Assembly (NCBI RefSeq): GCF_009712475.1
Contig: NZ_VCJO01000022.1
Coordinates: 1 to 58,631, forward strand
Length of the DNA: 58,631 bases
Direction: 5' to 3'
DNA from: Micromonospora sp. CP22
GTDB taxonomy: Bacteria > Actinomycetota > Actinomycetes > Mycobacteriales > Micromonosporaceae
Shown: in pieces, positions 1 through 12,100 of the stretch
Layout: each line of letters starts with the position of its first letter
Position numbering within the stretch: position 1 is the stretch's first letter
The notes under the pieces: generated by a model
The model's database searches: none
What the model was told of the DNA's origin: nothing
The model's input: the letters and a program-made list of their open reading frames with translations, nothing else
Made by a program: the position numbers and the translations under genes

Positions 1-538
1 AAACAACCCACCAACGGGCCGCCATCCGGGGCACCACACCCGACCACAACCGCACCGGGCACTTTTACTACGTTACCTCACCGTCTGGGGCGAGTCAAAC
101 CGGATTGTCCCGGTCCGTCACGCTTCAGGTGGTTCGGCACCCGTGATCGAGCGCAGCGGTCGCCCGCCTGACTCGGTCATCGGATTTGGCAGGCCGGCCG
201 CTGCGGTCTCCCGCACGCTCGCCCGGTGCCCTGCCGGTCGTAAACCTTACCCGGTCGGTTCCGCCCCACCAAATCGGCCCCTCTGGCCGCTCGGTCGAGC
301 ACCACCCGGCCGCGTCCACAGAGGAGATATCCCCTCCACGAACCCGGTGCCTAGCGAACCTGGGCCTCAGGGTTTTCGCCCTGTTTGCCCCCGTTCCGCG
401 TTGGCAGAGAGAAAGTTACGCGTCCGGTGGATTGATCGTCAAATCGGCGCGACGCGGTCCCGGTCACACTCTTGGGATCGGGGGTGTGACCGCCCGGCAG
501 GCCCAGGTCAGACCAGCTGAGCCACTCCGGACGGTGAC
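1..538. other. no convincing gene
   Basis: Open frames here are short, Pro/Arg-rich and resemble no protein; they look like random open frames of GC-rich DNA. A 9-bp inverted repeat at 461-492 is the only structure I can support. The first 120 bases are less GC-rich than the rest, which fits an intergenic or promoter region for a gene to the left of the window, but I see no promoter I can defend. Confidence 0.5.
461..492 (-). terminator. candidate hairpin terminator
   Basis: Arms CGGTCACAC (461-469) and GTGTGACCG (484-492) are a perfect 9-bp inverted repeat with a 14-base loop. It lies 46 bases past the stop of the minus-strand membrane gene. No T-run follows, as is common in actinobacteria. 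Confidence 0.45.
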
Positions 539-790
539 TCAACGCGTACCGCGTCGGGATGCCCGCCACCCACGGAGGCCGAGCAGCCCCACGGCCGTGC
601 CGACGACCAACGACGCGGCGATGAGCAGCGCGTGCACCCACAGGAAGCCGGTCGCCGGCCAGTCCCCGACGTTCCCACTCGCCCACGACCTCGGGTCGTT
701 CCAGATGGCCACCGCGAACCTCGGCCAGATCACCCAGGTCCACACCCCGACCCCGGTGAGGAAGACGGCCCAGCCGCGTGACAACACCAT
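539..790 (-). CDS. SCO4848-like small membrane protein
   Basis: The 83-residue product has two predicted membrane segments, roughly residues 6-24 (with the motif WTWVIWPRF at its end) and 48-68 (FLWVHALLIAASLVVGTAVG), followed by a basic tail. The layout, the W-rich first helix and the FxWVH second helix recall the SCO4848-type membrane proteins of actinobacteria, whose function is unknown. I chose the ATG at 790 (MVLSRGW) because the upstream extension in frame is Arg/Pro-rich and unlike a protein. It is divergent from the gene at 860 with about 69 bases between starts. It shows no link to the toxin locus. Confidence 0.7.
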   Translation of the reverse strand: MVLSRGWAVFLTGVGVWTWVIWPRFAVAIWNDPRSWASGNVGDWPATGFLWVHALLIAASLVVGTAVGLLGLRGWRASRRGTR

Positions 791-846
791 GGTCGGCGAG
801 TATGCCAGCGGGCCGCACCGGGACGTCGGCGGAAGCATCCGATCGG

Positions 847-852
847 TACGGT
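847..852 (+). promoter_or_regulatory. leaderless -10 element
   Basis: TACGGT fits the actinobacterial TANNNT -10 consensus. It ends 7 bases before the ATG at 860, the spacing expected when transcription begins on the start codon itself. There is no Shine-Dalgarno sequence before this ATG, which agrees with a leaderless mRNA. The same arrangement precedes the three LRR genes nested in the giant toxin. Confidence 0.5.
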
Positions 853-859
853 GGGTCGC

Positions 860-1402
860 ATGAGCCCCCTGCTGAGCCGCACCAATGCGGAGGCACATCT
901 CTACATGGATCTACACCCGTGCACCTGCGGTGAGACACGTTTCCCCCGGCAGAGTGCGGTCGTGGCGCTTGCCGACGGCGAACTGGCCAGCCGGTACACG
1001 GGCGCCTGCGCGGGGTGTGGGCAGGAACGGGAGTTCGTGTTCAGGCTGCCGCCCGAGCCGACTTCCACCGCCGGTGGGTTCCGCTACGGCGAAGACGAGC
1101 CCTCACAGCTGCTCGACCCAGGGGAGTGGCTGCTGGTCTCCGACGCGTACGCCGGGCAGGTGCCGGCCGACCCCGGGAGCGGCGAGGCCGCGCAGCGCGC
1201 TCGCGCCGTGCTGACCCGGGCCATGGCCGCGCTCGACGAGGTCGGCAAGTTCATCCCGCCGGACGCGGCCGTCGTCCCGGCGAACGCCTTCACCTCGGAC
1301 CGGGGACGGCAGCTGCACCAGCGCGAGCCCGGTCGGTTCCGGCGGGACCGTCTCACGGCCGTGCACGACGCGTACGCCGAGATGCTAACGCGGCTCGCCT
1401 GA
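860..1402 (+). CDS. hypothetical protein with CxC/CxxC motif
   Basis: A 180-residue acidic protein. Near the N terminus it has HLYMDLHPCTCGE and then GACAGCGQ about 25 residues later. Together these give a CxC plus CxxC set that could hold a metal, as in a zinc ribbon. The C-terminal half is helical, ending with DAYAEMLTRLA. I do not recognise a named family. Its place beside SUKH immunity genes, with only 4 bases between its stop and the stop of the convergent SUKH gene, suggests a satellite of the toxin locus, but that is inference. I prefer the ATG at 860 (MSPLLSR) to the GTG at 851 because of the leaderless -10 element just upstream. Confidence 0.7.
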   Translation: MSPLLSRTNAEAHLYMDLHPCTCGETRFPRQSAVVALADGELASRYTGACAGCGQEREFVFRLPPEPTSTAGGFRYGEDEPSQLLDPGEWLLVSDAYAGQVPADPGSGEAAQRARAVLTRAMAALDEVGKFIPPDAAVVPANAFTSDRGRQLHQREPGRFRRDRLTAVHDAYAEMLTRLA

Positions 1403-1406
1403 TCCG

Positions 1407-2276
1407 TTACCTCGGCCCGTCCGCGTCGGTGCCGGGCTCCGTGATGGTTCCCGGCGGCACCAGCTGCGCCGGAGGCAGGTGGTCCAGCGCCATCGGGGTC
1501 AACCGGCCGACGAGGTGCCCGATCGAGTCAGCGACCACCCGCAGCGCCCGCTCTCGCGCTGCCGCGGCAGGTGAGCCGGGAGGCCCGACGAGATCCATCT
1601 CGTGCACGAAGTAGATGCTCTCGTCGCTCGGCTGTGCCGAGATGACCAGGAGGCCACCCGAGGGGTTGGCGATCACCAGCCAGTCCGGCGACAGCCAGGG
1701 ATCCCGGTGTACGCGCTGCGCGTGCACCAGGTCGAACGGCGGGTACTCCGGATGCGCCCCGAGCAACGGACGTTCCGGCAACAGACTGAACGGCACGCCG
1801 GGAATGTGGTGCTCCACCTCGGGCTGCGCCCCGTTGTTCTGGCGCAGCCAGTCACGGTAGCTCGGCGACAGCCGCACCCCGAGGGAGGCTTCCAGCGACT
1901 GAAGTCGCGCCTCGTCGAGTTGCCCGTACGGGCGCAGCCGGGCCGGCTGCCAGAGCCGGCCGCTCGGCGGTTCCGCCACCTCGTCGGCGTCCACCCGCCG
2001 GAGCGTCACCTGCCACTCGTCCGCACTGGCCATGTCCAGGTCCGCGAAGCGCCAGGTTTCGTCGCCCACGGCGAAGGTCTCGCCGAGCGTCACCTCGTGG
2101 ACGACATCCTCGTCGCTCCCGAGGGGCATCACGATGATCTCGGCACGGACCGGTGGCCCCACGTCGACCCACCGCGCCCCGAACCGGACCGGCCCGACGT
2201 TCGTTGTCGTGGTGTTCCGGACGGCGGCCACACGAGTAAACGAGCGCACCAGTCCCCTCCCGCCTCCTTCAGACAC
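1407..2276 (-). CDS. SUKH (SMI1/KNR4) immunity-type protein, copy 2
   Basis: A 289-residue product. Residues about 10-110 form a beta-rich domain (LGETFAVGDETWRFADLDM) that recalls the DUF6406-like family. Residues about 115-270 carry the SUKH-1 signature: LQSLEASLGVRLSPSYRDWL, then NNGA, and further on LVIANPSGGLLVIS. SUKH proteins are the commonest immunity proteins of bacterial polymorphic toxins and bind the toxin domain directly. The start is a GTG at 2276. The gene is a tandem paralogue of the next gene upstream, of identical length and collinear throughout, 51 bases away on the same strand. Both end the operon led by the giant toxin, so immunity to its C-terminal calpain-like modules is the simplest reading (inference). 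Confidence 0.85.
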   Translation of the reverse strand: MSEGGGRGLVRSFTRVAAVRNTTTTNVGPVRFGARWVDVGPPVRAEIIVMPLGSDEDVVHEVTLGETFAVGDETWRFADLDMASADEWQVTLRRVDADEVAEPPSGRLWQPARLRPYGQLDEARLQSLEASLGVRLSPSYRDWLRQNNGAQPEVEHHIPGVPFSLLPERPLLGAHPEYPPFDLVHAQRVHRDPWLSPDWLVIANPSGGLLVISAQPSDESIYFVHEMDLVGPPGSPAAAARERALRVVADSIGHLVGRLTPMALDHLPPAQLVPPGTITEPGTDADGPR

Positions 2277-2327
2277 GACGAGGTGTCAGCATGTCGTACC
2301 GCCCCGACCTCAGTCGGACCTACCGGC

Positions 2328-3197
2328 TCATAGTTGCCCGTTCTCGTAGTTCCGGGGATCGGTGAACGTGCCGGCCGGGTGGATCTGAGCCGGTGGGAGG
2401 TGGTCCAGCTCCATCGGGGTCAGCCGACCGATGAACTCGTACATCGACCAGGCCACCGCCTTCAGCTTCCGTTCCCTAGCGGCCGTGGCGGCCGGGCCGG
2501 GTGGGCCGACCAGGTCGAACTCGTTGATGAAGTAGACGCTGTCGTTGCTCGCCTGCGCCGCGACGACCAGCAGGCCATTGACCGTGTTCGCGATGACGAG
2601 CCATTCCGGTGACAGCCAACGGTCCCGGTACTGCTGCTGGGCGTGCACCAGGTCGAACGGCGGATATTCCGGGTGTACGCCGAACAGCGGCCCCGACGGA
2701 AGCAGCGCGACCGGCATCCCGGGAATGTGGTGCGGCACCTCGGGCTGCGCACCGTTGTTGCGGCTCAACCAAGTGCGATAGCCCCACGGTAGTTGAACCC
2801 CGAGCGCGGCCTCCAGGGACTGGAGCTGGGCCTCGTCGAGCTGCCCGTAGGGGCGCAGTCTCGCCCGTTTCCACAGCCGGCCGGTCGGCGGCTCCATCAC
2901 CTCGTCCGCGTCCACCCGACGGACGGTGACCTTCCAGTCGTTCGCACTAGTCATGTCGAGATCGGCGAAGCGCCAGGTCTCCCCGGCCACCGGAAAGGTC
3001 TCGCCGAGGGTGACCTCGTGGGCGAAGCTCTCGTCGCTCTGGAAGGGCATCACGATGATCTCGGCACGCACCGGTGGCCCCACATCGACCCAGCGCACCC
3101 CGAACCGGGCCAGCCCGACGGTCGTCGTGGTGTTGTTTCGGACGGCGGCCACATGAGTAAACGAGCGCAAGTGTCCTCTCCCGGCTCCCTCAGGCAC
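2328..3197 (-). CDS. SUKH (SMI1/KNR4) immunity-type protein, copy 1
   Basis: A 289-residue paralogue of the gene at 1407-2276, with the same two-part build: a DUF6406-like N-terminal domain (LGETFPVAGETWRFADLDM) and a SUKH-1 domain (LQSLEAALGVQLPWGYRTWL, NNGA, WLVIANTVNGLLVV). The GTG start at 3197 lies 2 bases after the TGA of the giant toxin frame (3200-3202). This tight coupling means toxin and immunity protein are probably made from one transcript by termination-reinitiation. It is the most likely cognate immunity protein of the last calpain-like module (inference). The tandem pair matches a tandem pair of calpain-like modules at the end of the toxin. Confidence 0.87.
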   Translation of the reverse strand: MPEGAGRGHLRSFTHVAAVRNNTTTTVGLARFGVRWVDVGPPVRAEIIVMPFQSDESFAHEVTLGETFPVAGETWRFADLDMTSANDWKVTVRRVDADEVMEPPTGRLWKRARLRPYGQLDEAQLQSLEAALGVQLPWGYRTWLSRNNGAQPEVPHHIPGMPVALLPSGPLFGVHPEYPPFDLVHAQQQYRDRWLSPEWLVIANTVNGLLVVAAQASNDSVYFINEFDLVGPPGPAATAARERKLKAVAWSMYEFIGRLTPMELDHLPPAQIHPAGTFTDPRNYENGQL

Positions 3198-3199
3198 GA

Positions 3200-6100
3200 T
3201 CAGGTGTCCAGCATGTCGTACAGCGCCGGCTCGGCGGGAAGTGGGAAGCCGAGCACATCACGCGCGATCCGCTCGGCCTCCGCGCGCTCCACCGGCGCCG
3301 GTGTCGCCTGCCCCGGCGTCGTGCCCCCGGCCGTCCAGTGCAGTGAGCGTCCCTGGCCACCGATCTCCGACACCATCAGGCCGATCACCGTACCGTCAGC
3401 GGCGATCAACGCGAAGTACCCAATCCCATACCGATCGTCATCGAGATAGCGGCGACCGAGGGTGCGCGGTGGCGAGGCAGGCGCTGCCGGCGGACTGGGT
3501 TCGGCTATCGGAGCGCCCGGGGCTGGCACGACCAGCGGACGATGGACGACTCGCTCGGGTGACGATCGGGGCGACGGTACGGCCGGTTGGAGGTTCGCCG
3601 GGGGTCCGCCGCTCGTCGGCGGCTGCGCCGTTGCGGCGGCCGGTGACGGCTCCAGGTGCGCGCACATGGGCTGCATCAGATCGAGGAATGCGCGCACCGG
3701 CATCGAGGACGGATGCTGCCTGTTCCAGGGATTACGTAGCTGCACCTGGCCGTCCTGCACCGCAACGATTTCGTACACATGCTGCGCCTCGAGGCCGTAA
3801 GGCAAGGTGGTGCGCCCCGGATACAAGTCCATCGGCCGGGTGGCGATGGTGATCGGACTTCCGGCGGTGAGCAGAGCCGCCAGCTGCCGCTCGACCGCCG
3901 CCTCCCGACCCGGCGTGGCGTCGAGAAGCGTCTGGCGAGCCGGTAGGCCAGTGAGCTGGGTGAGCAACTCGGCCTGCAACAGGGGGGTACTGCCGACGTT
4001 GAGCCGTGCGTAGCCCATCGGCGCGGCACGGTGCGGATCGCCCTTGCCCTCCCATGCGCGCCACTCACGCTGCCACTGTTCGTGCCGCTCCTTGGTCCAG
4101 GTCCTGTCGACCGCAGCGAGCGCCTTCTCCAACACCGACGCCCATCCGACACCCACTGCTGACTGGTCGGCATACGCGGCCCAGGAACTGCCGGTGTGTA
4201 CCGGGACATCGGGACGCACGTTGATCCGGATGCGCCGTCCAGTCGCCACCGACTCGTCGCCGCGCAGCACGGTCTCGTGCAGCAGGACATCCACCGTGCC
4301 GTCCGGTTTCGGCTGGAACAGCTGCGGAATGCGCTCCGGCCGGTGCCCGGCGAGGGCCGCCATCGTGGCCAGCATCCCGCAGTCACCCAGCATGCCCTGC
4401 TGCACCTGCGTCCGTAGGGGTGGGCCGTCGAAGAGCGGTGCCGGTTGGCCCGTTGCCGAGAGCAGCGAGCGGCCGTACTCGACCGGATTCTCGGGGTCTG
4501 GGTCGGGCAGGGTCACCCGGTCGGCGACCACCGAGACCTCGCCCGCGGTCACGGTCGGCGTGACCTCGGCTTCGACGTCCGGAGGCGGCGGCATCATCGC
4601 CTGCAGCGCCTGGGTGAGCGCCGTCGGCACCAGCCCCATCCGCCGTGCGCCCGCCAGATAGTGGAAGCTGTGCGTGGTGAGCACCGCCACGGCGGCGGGA
4701 TTCGACCCGTACTCGGCGTTGAACGCGGCGTAGGCCCGCGTCCGGTCCTCCATCAGCAGCGCGTTCCGGCCGGCGGGGGTGGCCAGGTCGTATGCGGGGG
4801 CCGACGCGTCCAGGTTGAACTCGGGAGCGCCTTCGAGGGTGTAGGGGCGCAGGTCGAAGCGGCCGGTCAGGTCGACGTAGATGCCCTCGGCGGCGATCCG
4901 GTCGGCGAGGCGTGGATCGACCTGGCGTACCTGGTCGAGCAGGTTGGGCGGCAGTCCGATCAGCTGCCCGGCAAGAGCCGGCATCCGGGGCAGCGAGGAT
5001 TGGCTCTGCTCCCCCTGCACGGCCAGCTCGCGCAGCTTCCCGGCCAACTCGGCGGCGGGCGGCGGTTGGAAGTCGGGGGCGAGGCGGCTGCGGTAGTCGA
5101 TCGCCCGGAACCGTTCGACAGCTGTCTGGTTGGGGTTGACGGCCAGGGCATCGATCACCGCCTCCGGTGTGATCACCGGCAGACTCATCTGCATCACCTG
5201 GGTCCACACCTCGGTGGGCAGGACCGCGAGTCGCGCGGCTGCGTCGGGCGTACCCCAACGCAGGCCCAGCCGATCGACCAGGGCGTCGATCTCGGCACGC
5301 AGGACGAGTCGGGTGGCGGGGTCGACCTGCGCGTACCCGGCGGCCAGCAGGCGCAGCTCGGCCAACCGACCCCGGTCCCGGGCGGTGAGGCCGCCCGGGT
5401 CGATCGGCTGCTCAACGGCGCCCTGGTCGAAGAGCCCGACCTGCGCCTCACCGGTCTCGTGCCGGGCCAGCAGTTCCGCGGCCTCGTGCACCACCGCACG
5501 GTCGACCGTCCAGTCGGCGGCCCGGTCGGAGACGGTGAGGGTGAAGGTGCCGTCGAGGTTGCGGGTGGTCTGCGCCACGACGCCGTCGGCGAGCGTGCCG
5601 CCGGTGACCTGGACACGCAGCGGCGTCAGCCCGCCCGAGCGGATCTCGAAGACGTCCGGTCCGACGGCCGTCACCTGATCGGCGCCGATCGGCTCGGCCA
5701 GCAAGGGCAGGACCGTGCGGGCCCGCTCCACCACCGCCCGGGCGTCGGCGGTGGGCCGCCCTTGACCGTGGAACTCCGAGTCGGGCAACGCGGTGACCGT
5801 GCTGCGGGCCAGCTCGACGTGCGCGTACCAGGGGCTCATCAGGTCGAGGAAGGCACGCATCGGCATCGGTGCCGGGTGGTGGGAGTTCCACGGGTTGCGC
5901 AGTTGCACCTCACCGTTGGCCACCGACACGATCTCGTACGCGTGGCCCGCGACCAGCCCGTACGGTGGCTTGCCGCCCGGCTGCGCAGCGTAGGCGCTGG
6001 CCGGTCGGGTGCCGGTGATCAGCGGGCTGCCGGCGGCCAGCAGGGCGGCCAGTCGCGCCTCGGCGTCGGCTTCCCGGTTAGGAGTCGGATCGAGTTCGCT

Positions 6101-9100
6101 GACGCCGGTCGGCAGGCCGGTGAGCTGACTGAGCAGTTCGGCCTGCACCAGGCGGCTGCTGCCGTTGTTGAGCCGGGCATAGCCGAGTGGAGCCGCCTGC
6201 GCGGCGTCCACGTCCGGCCGGGCGGTCCACTGCTGCTGCCACTGGTCGTGGCGCTGCTGGGTCCAGGTACGGTCGATCGCCGCGATCGCCTTCTCCAGCA
6301 GCGAGGCCCACGAGGCACCGACCGTGGACTGGTCGGCGTACGCGCTGTGGCCGTTCGAGTTCGGGTGCAGGGGCACATCCGGGAAGACGGTCACCCGCAG
6401 TTGCCGCCCGGTCGGCGTGACCGTCCGACCCGGTCCGCTGGTCTCGTGCAGCACCACGTCGACCGAGCCGTCCGGGTTGGGGTGGAACATCTGCGTGACG
6501 GTGCCCGGCAGGTGACCGGCGACCGCCCCGATCACGGCGATCATGCCGCAGTCGCCGAGCGACCCCTGCTGGACGTCCTGGCGCTTCGGTGGCCCGTCGA
6601 ACAGTGGTGGCGGTTGCCCGGTGCGGGCATCCACCGCCTGCCCGTAGACCGGACCCGGCTGGCCCTTCGACTCCGGTGGCAGGGTCACCCGGTCGGCCGT
6701 GACCCGGATCGTCCCGGATGCGTCCTGCGTCGCCTGGTTCTCCACGGAAGCGGCGGTCGTCGGCGGTACCGGAGTGATGCTGCGCAGTGCCTCGGTCAGG
6801 ACGTCCGGCACCAGCCCCATCCACCTGGCCGTTCCCTGGTAGTGGAAGTCGTGGCCGGTGAGCAGGGACGCTGCCTGGTTGCCCTCGAGCGCACGTAGCG
6901 CGGCGCGGGCCCGTTGCCGGTCCTCGTGCAGTTGGGCACGCCGACCGGCCTCGGTGGTCAGGTCGTAGGCGGGGCGCGCCGCACCGAGGTCGATGGCGGG
7001 CACGTTCGTCACCATGTACGGACGCAGGTCGTAGCGGCCGGTCAGGTCGACGTAGATGCCCTCGGTGGCGAGTCGGTCGGCGAGTTGCGGATCCACCGCC
7101 CGGATCCGGTCGAGCTGTGCCTGCGGGATGCCGACGATCTGCCCGGCGAAGGCGGGCATCCGTGGCATACCGGATTGCGCGTGTTCCGCCTCGGTCGCCA
7201 GCTCCCGCAGCCGGGCGTCCAGGTCCGCCTGCTGGGGCACCTGGAAGTCCGGAGCCAGCCGGGCCCGGTAGTCGAACATCCTGATCCGCTCGACCTCGGT
7301 GAGGGTGGCGCCACCGGCCAGCACCGTGGAGACCGTGTCGGGCGTGATCGACGGCACGCTGAGCTGCATCAGGTGCGCCAACACGTCACGTGGGACGAGC
7401 GCCCACCGGGAGCGGACGTCCGGGTCGCCGAGACGTAGGCCGAGGTGACTGGCGAGAGCGTCGATCTCGGCGCGCACGGCGGATCTGGTGGCCGGGTCGG
7501 CGTCGGCGTACACGGCGGCGAGCAGTCGGATCTCCGCCATCCGGCCGAGGTCGTGGGCGGTCAGCCCGGCCGGATCGATCGGGCCCTGGACGTTGCCCGG
7601 GTCCAGCGGGCCGACCAGTGCCCGACCCGACTCGTGCAGGGCGGTCAGCTCGGCGACCTCGTGCGCGAGTGCTCGGGCCACCACCGCATCAGCGGCCCGG
7701 TCGGAAACGGTGACGGTGAAGGTGCCGTCCGGGTTGCGCTGCGACTGGGCCACCGTGCCGTCGGCCAACGGACCACTGGTCAGCCGTACGGTCAGCGGGA
7801 ACTGCCCGGCAGAGCGGATCTCGAACAGATCCGGTCCGACCGCGACCACCGCGTCCACCTGGGCGAACCGTGCCACCTGCGGCAACGCGGCACGGGCGAG
7901 ATCCAGCACCGCTGCCGGGTCGCTGACCGGGCGGCCCAGACCGTGGAAGGTGGAGCCCGGAACGGCAGCGGCGGTGATCGCGCCCTCCGTCGATACGCTG
8001 CCGTCATGGCCACGCCCGCCGACCTCTACGCCGCCATCCTCGCCGACCCCGACGACCTCGACCTGCGGCGACGCTACGCCGACGCCATCGAGCCCACCGA
8101 TCCCGAGCGCGCCGAGCTGATCCGCCTCTACCTGGCCGGGGAGTACGGAACCCGAGAGTCGCTGTTCCTGCACCGACGGATCCGCCCCCGGCTCGCCGAG
8201 CCGGTCACCCACCTGCTGAACACCTGGCAGTTGCGTAACGGCCTGATCGAGTCGGTGACCATGACCGCTCGTACCTTCGTCGACCACGGGCACGAGGTCT
8301 GGGCCAGCCACCCCGTCCGCCACCTGGTCCTGGTCGAGGCCGCCGGGCTGATGGCCGACGTCGCGCAGGTCGCCTGCCTCGACCGTCTGGTCGCCCTCGA
8401 CCTGGGCGGAAACCCGATCGGTGACGACGGGCTCGCCGCGCTCGTCGACTCCCCGCACCTGGGCCGGCTGCGGTGGCTCGGGTTGGCCGACTGCGACATC
8501 GGTCGGGCTGGCATCGAGGCGCTGGCCGCCACCCGCAACCTGCCCGCCCTGCGCTACGTCGACCTGCGACGCAACCCCGTCGAGGTCACCGCCCGAGGCC
8601 ACGGACAGGACATCGACGGGAAGCCCATCTCCGTCGAGCTGCCCTCGCTCGGGCAGGAGCTGATCGAGCGGTTCGGCCCGCTGCCCTGGCTGGACACCCA
8701 GTGGGGCTGGGCCCTGCTCGGCATTGTCCGCTGGGACGAGGTCTGACGGCGAGTCCGGCCGGGCGGAGCCACCGTCAGTGGGCGACGGCGGCGGCGAGAC
8801 GCCACGGTTCGACTCCGCAATCCGCTGGGCGTGGAAACGAATGCTGGGTGGAATGCCCCGCGAGTCGTCCGGCAGCCCCACGGCCTGACGCTGGACCGCT
8901 TCCGCCACGCTCCTGTCGACCTCGGCCATCAGTGCGCCAGCCACCGAGGCACCGCCGAGGACTCGCAGCTGACCACTGCCGTCCCGGAGCCCCAACACGT
9001 CGGGGACGGGGTTGTCCACGTCAAGCGACGGCCCCTCGAGCGCCGCCAGGTCCACCTCGGTCAACAGGTTGTGTACGCCGCCGGGCAGGCGTGGCTCCTG

Positions 9101-12100
9101 CCCGATGGAGAGCACCACCCGGTCGTACACCTGCTCGGTGCCGTCGCTGAACCCGACGACGAACGCCCCGTCGACGGTGTGCCGGATGCTGACGACGCTG
9201 CGCAACGACATGTCCGACACGCGCGCCCGCGCGGCGTCCGAGTACGCGCCGAGACCGGGCAGGTTGTTACGCCGGTTGTCACCGCCACTGAAGCTGAACT
9301 CCAGCTGTGCCCGGGCATCCGCCACCGGATCGCCCGTCACCCGATCGGCCGGTAGCGGTCTGGCCTGGGCCGCCCAGTCGATGCGCCCAGCCGGGGAGGC
9401 CGCGGCCTGCTCGATGTCCCACGCGCCGGATGCTCCCGCGCCGTAGACCAGCACCCGGTCGCCCGACTGGTAGGTGTCGGCCAGGTTCTGCCCGCCGAAG
9501 TCGACCGGTCGCGCGGCCGGGCGGGGATCACTGAACGAGCCGTCCGGAGCGTAGCCGAGTCGGGCGGCCACCTCCTCGGGCAGCGTCCGCGGATCCACCT
9601 GATCGCCGGACGGGTCGAGCACCTGCCCGGTCAGGACGTCGACGGCGTAACCGGAGGACGGGTCGACCACCAACGGATCCGTCGGCCGACCACCGAGGTC
9701 GGTGAGCAGCGGCAGGTCCGCGGCACCCGTGCCGGTGCCGCCGAGGACGGCTCGCACGGTCGGCGCAAGGTCGGCCGGATCGACGACCGCGCCCGTCGGG
9801 TCGCGGAACACCGGGGTGGTACCGGACCGATCCACCCGGTAGCCGCTGGTCGGGTCGAAGAACTGCCCGTCAGTGGTGGTCGGCGCGCTCGGCACCCGCG
9901 CTGGGCCGGGGCCGGTCGCGATGTCGAGCGACGCGGTGAAGAAGTCCCGCCCGCCGATCGTCACCCGGAAATTCGCGCCGTCCGGCCACCCGGCGGCGTC
10001 GGCCGGGCGAGGCGTGACCGAGGTGGCGAGCCCCTGGTAGGTGGGCATCCCGGTGAGTGCCCGGGCCGCTCCGACCGCGTCGGCGAAGACGTCGGACGGG
10101 GTGAACCCGGTGCCCTCCTCGGCCAGGTCGGACGGCTGGAACGGCAGCCCGGGAAGTTCCAGCTCGGAGGGAACCTGCCCCATCAGCAGCGCCTGCCGCT
10201 CCGCCCACGGGTCGTGCCCCTGCGAGACACAGAGCACCGGCGGCAGACCGGAACCGGTGTCGGCCGGAGCGCCCATGGTAACGAAGTCGGCGGTGGCCGC
10301 CCAGCCCCCACCGATCACCAGCCGACCGAAGACGTGGTCGGGCGCCGCGTCCAACGCGGAGTCCACCCTGGCCGTCAGGGCGAGGTCGGCCTCGTTGCGC
10401 AGGGCGGTGGCCTGCTGTGCCCAGGACCGGGCCTCGGCGCGTACGGACGACTGGGCGGCGCGCAGTTCGGCGACGAGTTGCTGCCCGTCGCTCGACGCGA
10501 CCCCGACCAGGCTCTCGACCTCGCTGGCGAAGGTGCCGAGGTGGTTGCGGATCGCCTCGAGACGGGCCTGGGCGGCCTTCGGGCCGACCACCGGCACGTT
10601 GTCGCGGTGACCGTGGACGGGGGCGACGGGCTCCTGCTCCAGCAGACCGGAGGAGACGAGCAGACTCAGCGCCTCGGCCTGGAGTTGACCGGCCAGCGCC
10701 GAGTCTGACGTGGCGGCACTGTCGGCGAGCACGACCCGCAGTTCGGCCAGCCGACCGATGTCCTGTGCGGTGAGGGTCCGGACACCGTTGCCCTCCGGCC
10801 GGGCGCCCTCGGCGAGCGCCGTGGTGGCGTCGACGCGCAACCCCACCGCCCGTTCCTGCGCGACGGTGTCCACCTCGGCCAGGGTCGCGGCCACCGCACG
10901 GCGGACGTGGTCCGGGTGCGCCCCGGTGGACACCTGCACCACCGCGCCGTCGGCGGTGTACTGCACGGTGGCGACCGGCGCGAGCGGCGCGTTATGGGCG
11001 GGGGCAGCCAGTTCGATGCGTATCCGGTACGGACCGTCCAGCGTGTCCAGGGTGACCGTGCCGGTGGCCGGGTCGACGTGGGCACCGTCCGGCAGAGGTC
11101 CGCCGTCCAGGGCTGCCTGGACGGCCTCCCCGGTCCGCACCGGATCGGCGTCAAGCAGCGCACCGCCGAACGTCGTACCGGCGGCGGCCTGCCGAAGATC
11201 GGGCCCGGCCGCATCGGTCGCGGTGTCTACGTCCGGGCCCGGAGGGCCACCGGGACCAGTGGGTCCGGTCGCTCCGTCCGACGGCGGTTGGCCGTCGACC
11301 GAGGTCAGGCCGTCGGTTCCACCTCGGGCCACACCTGCCGGCCCTTGATCCGGCCCTCGCGTCGCGCCTGCGCGTACTCCTCCATCACCCGGCGCGGCGG
11401 CAGGCTGGTGTGTGCCGTGACCACTCCCGACCGGTCGATGATGTAGCTCCCCTGGCCCACGTGCATCCCCGAGGCTCGTTCCTGCTCCGAGAGCTTCTCC
11501 CGGGCCAGCCAGCCGAACTCGAACTCCCGAAGCATGATCGGATTCTCGGTCCGCAGCAGTCGGCTGATCAGTGTCAGCGCTTCGTCCTCGGTCAACTCGC
11601 CCCTCTCCGTCCGGCACCATCATCGCCCAGAGTGCGTGGGTTTCCCGCACATCGGCGGCGGGCATCTCCACCGTCGTCGTCCCGGTCTGCGGATCCCACC
11701 ACACCGGCGCGTCGGCACCCGCCGGGAAGACGATCACGAAGGCGTGCGAGCCGTCGACCTCGGGTTGGCCGGTCTCGTCGAGGACCACGTTCCCCGCCCC
11801 GTCGAGGAGCAGCCAGTCCGCCACCACCAGCGCCGACGCCCCCGGCCCGGCCTCCGCCACCTGCTGATAGAGGCCCGCGTACTGGGCGGCCACCGCGTCG
11901 GTGCGTGCGGACAGGTCCGCCGGTAGGTTGCCGGGGCCGCCGAGCCACTCACCGCCGATCCACGCCTCGGCCCGCTCCAGTCCACCCCGCTCACCGGAGA
12001 TACGGTCGATCGAACCGTCGACGGCCCGGTCCGCCCAACGGGGCACCGACACCTGCGGGTCGCCGTGGAAGCTGGCCAGTGCCGCCAGCGACGAGTCGAG

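Noticed and set aside
4445..6898. 817-codon plus-strand frame opposite the calpain-like modules
   Set aside because: It is a shadow in the antisense register of a GC-rich gene: composition is Arg/Gly/Val/His-rich, with no motif, promoter or ribosome site. In contrast, the LRR genes have promoters, motifs and duplicates.
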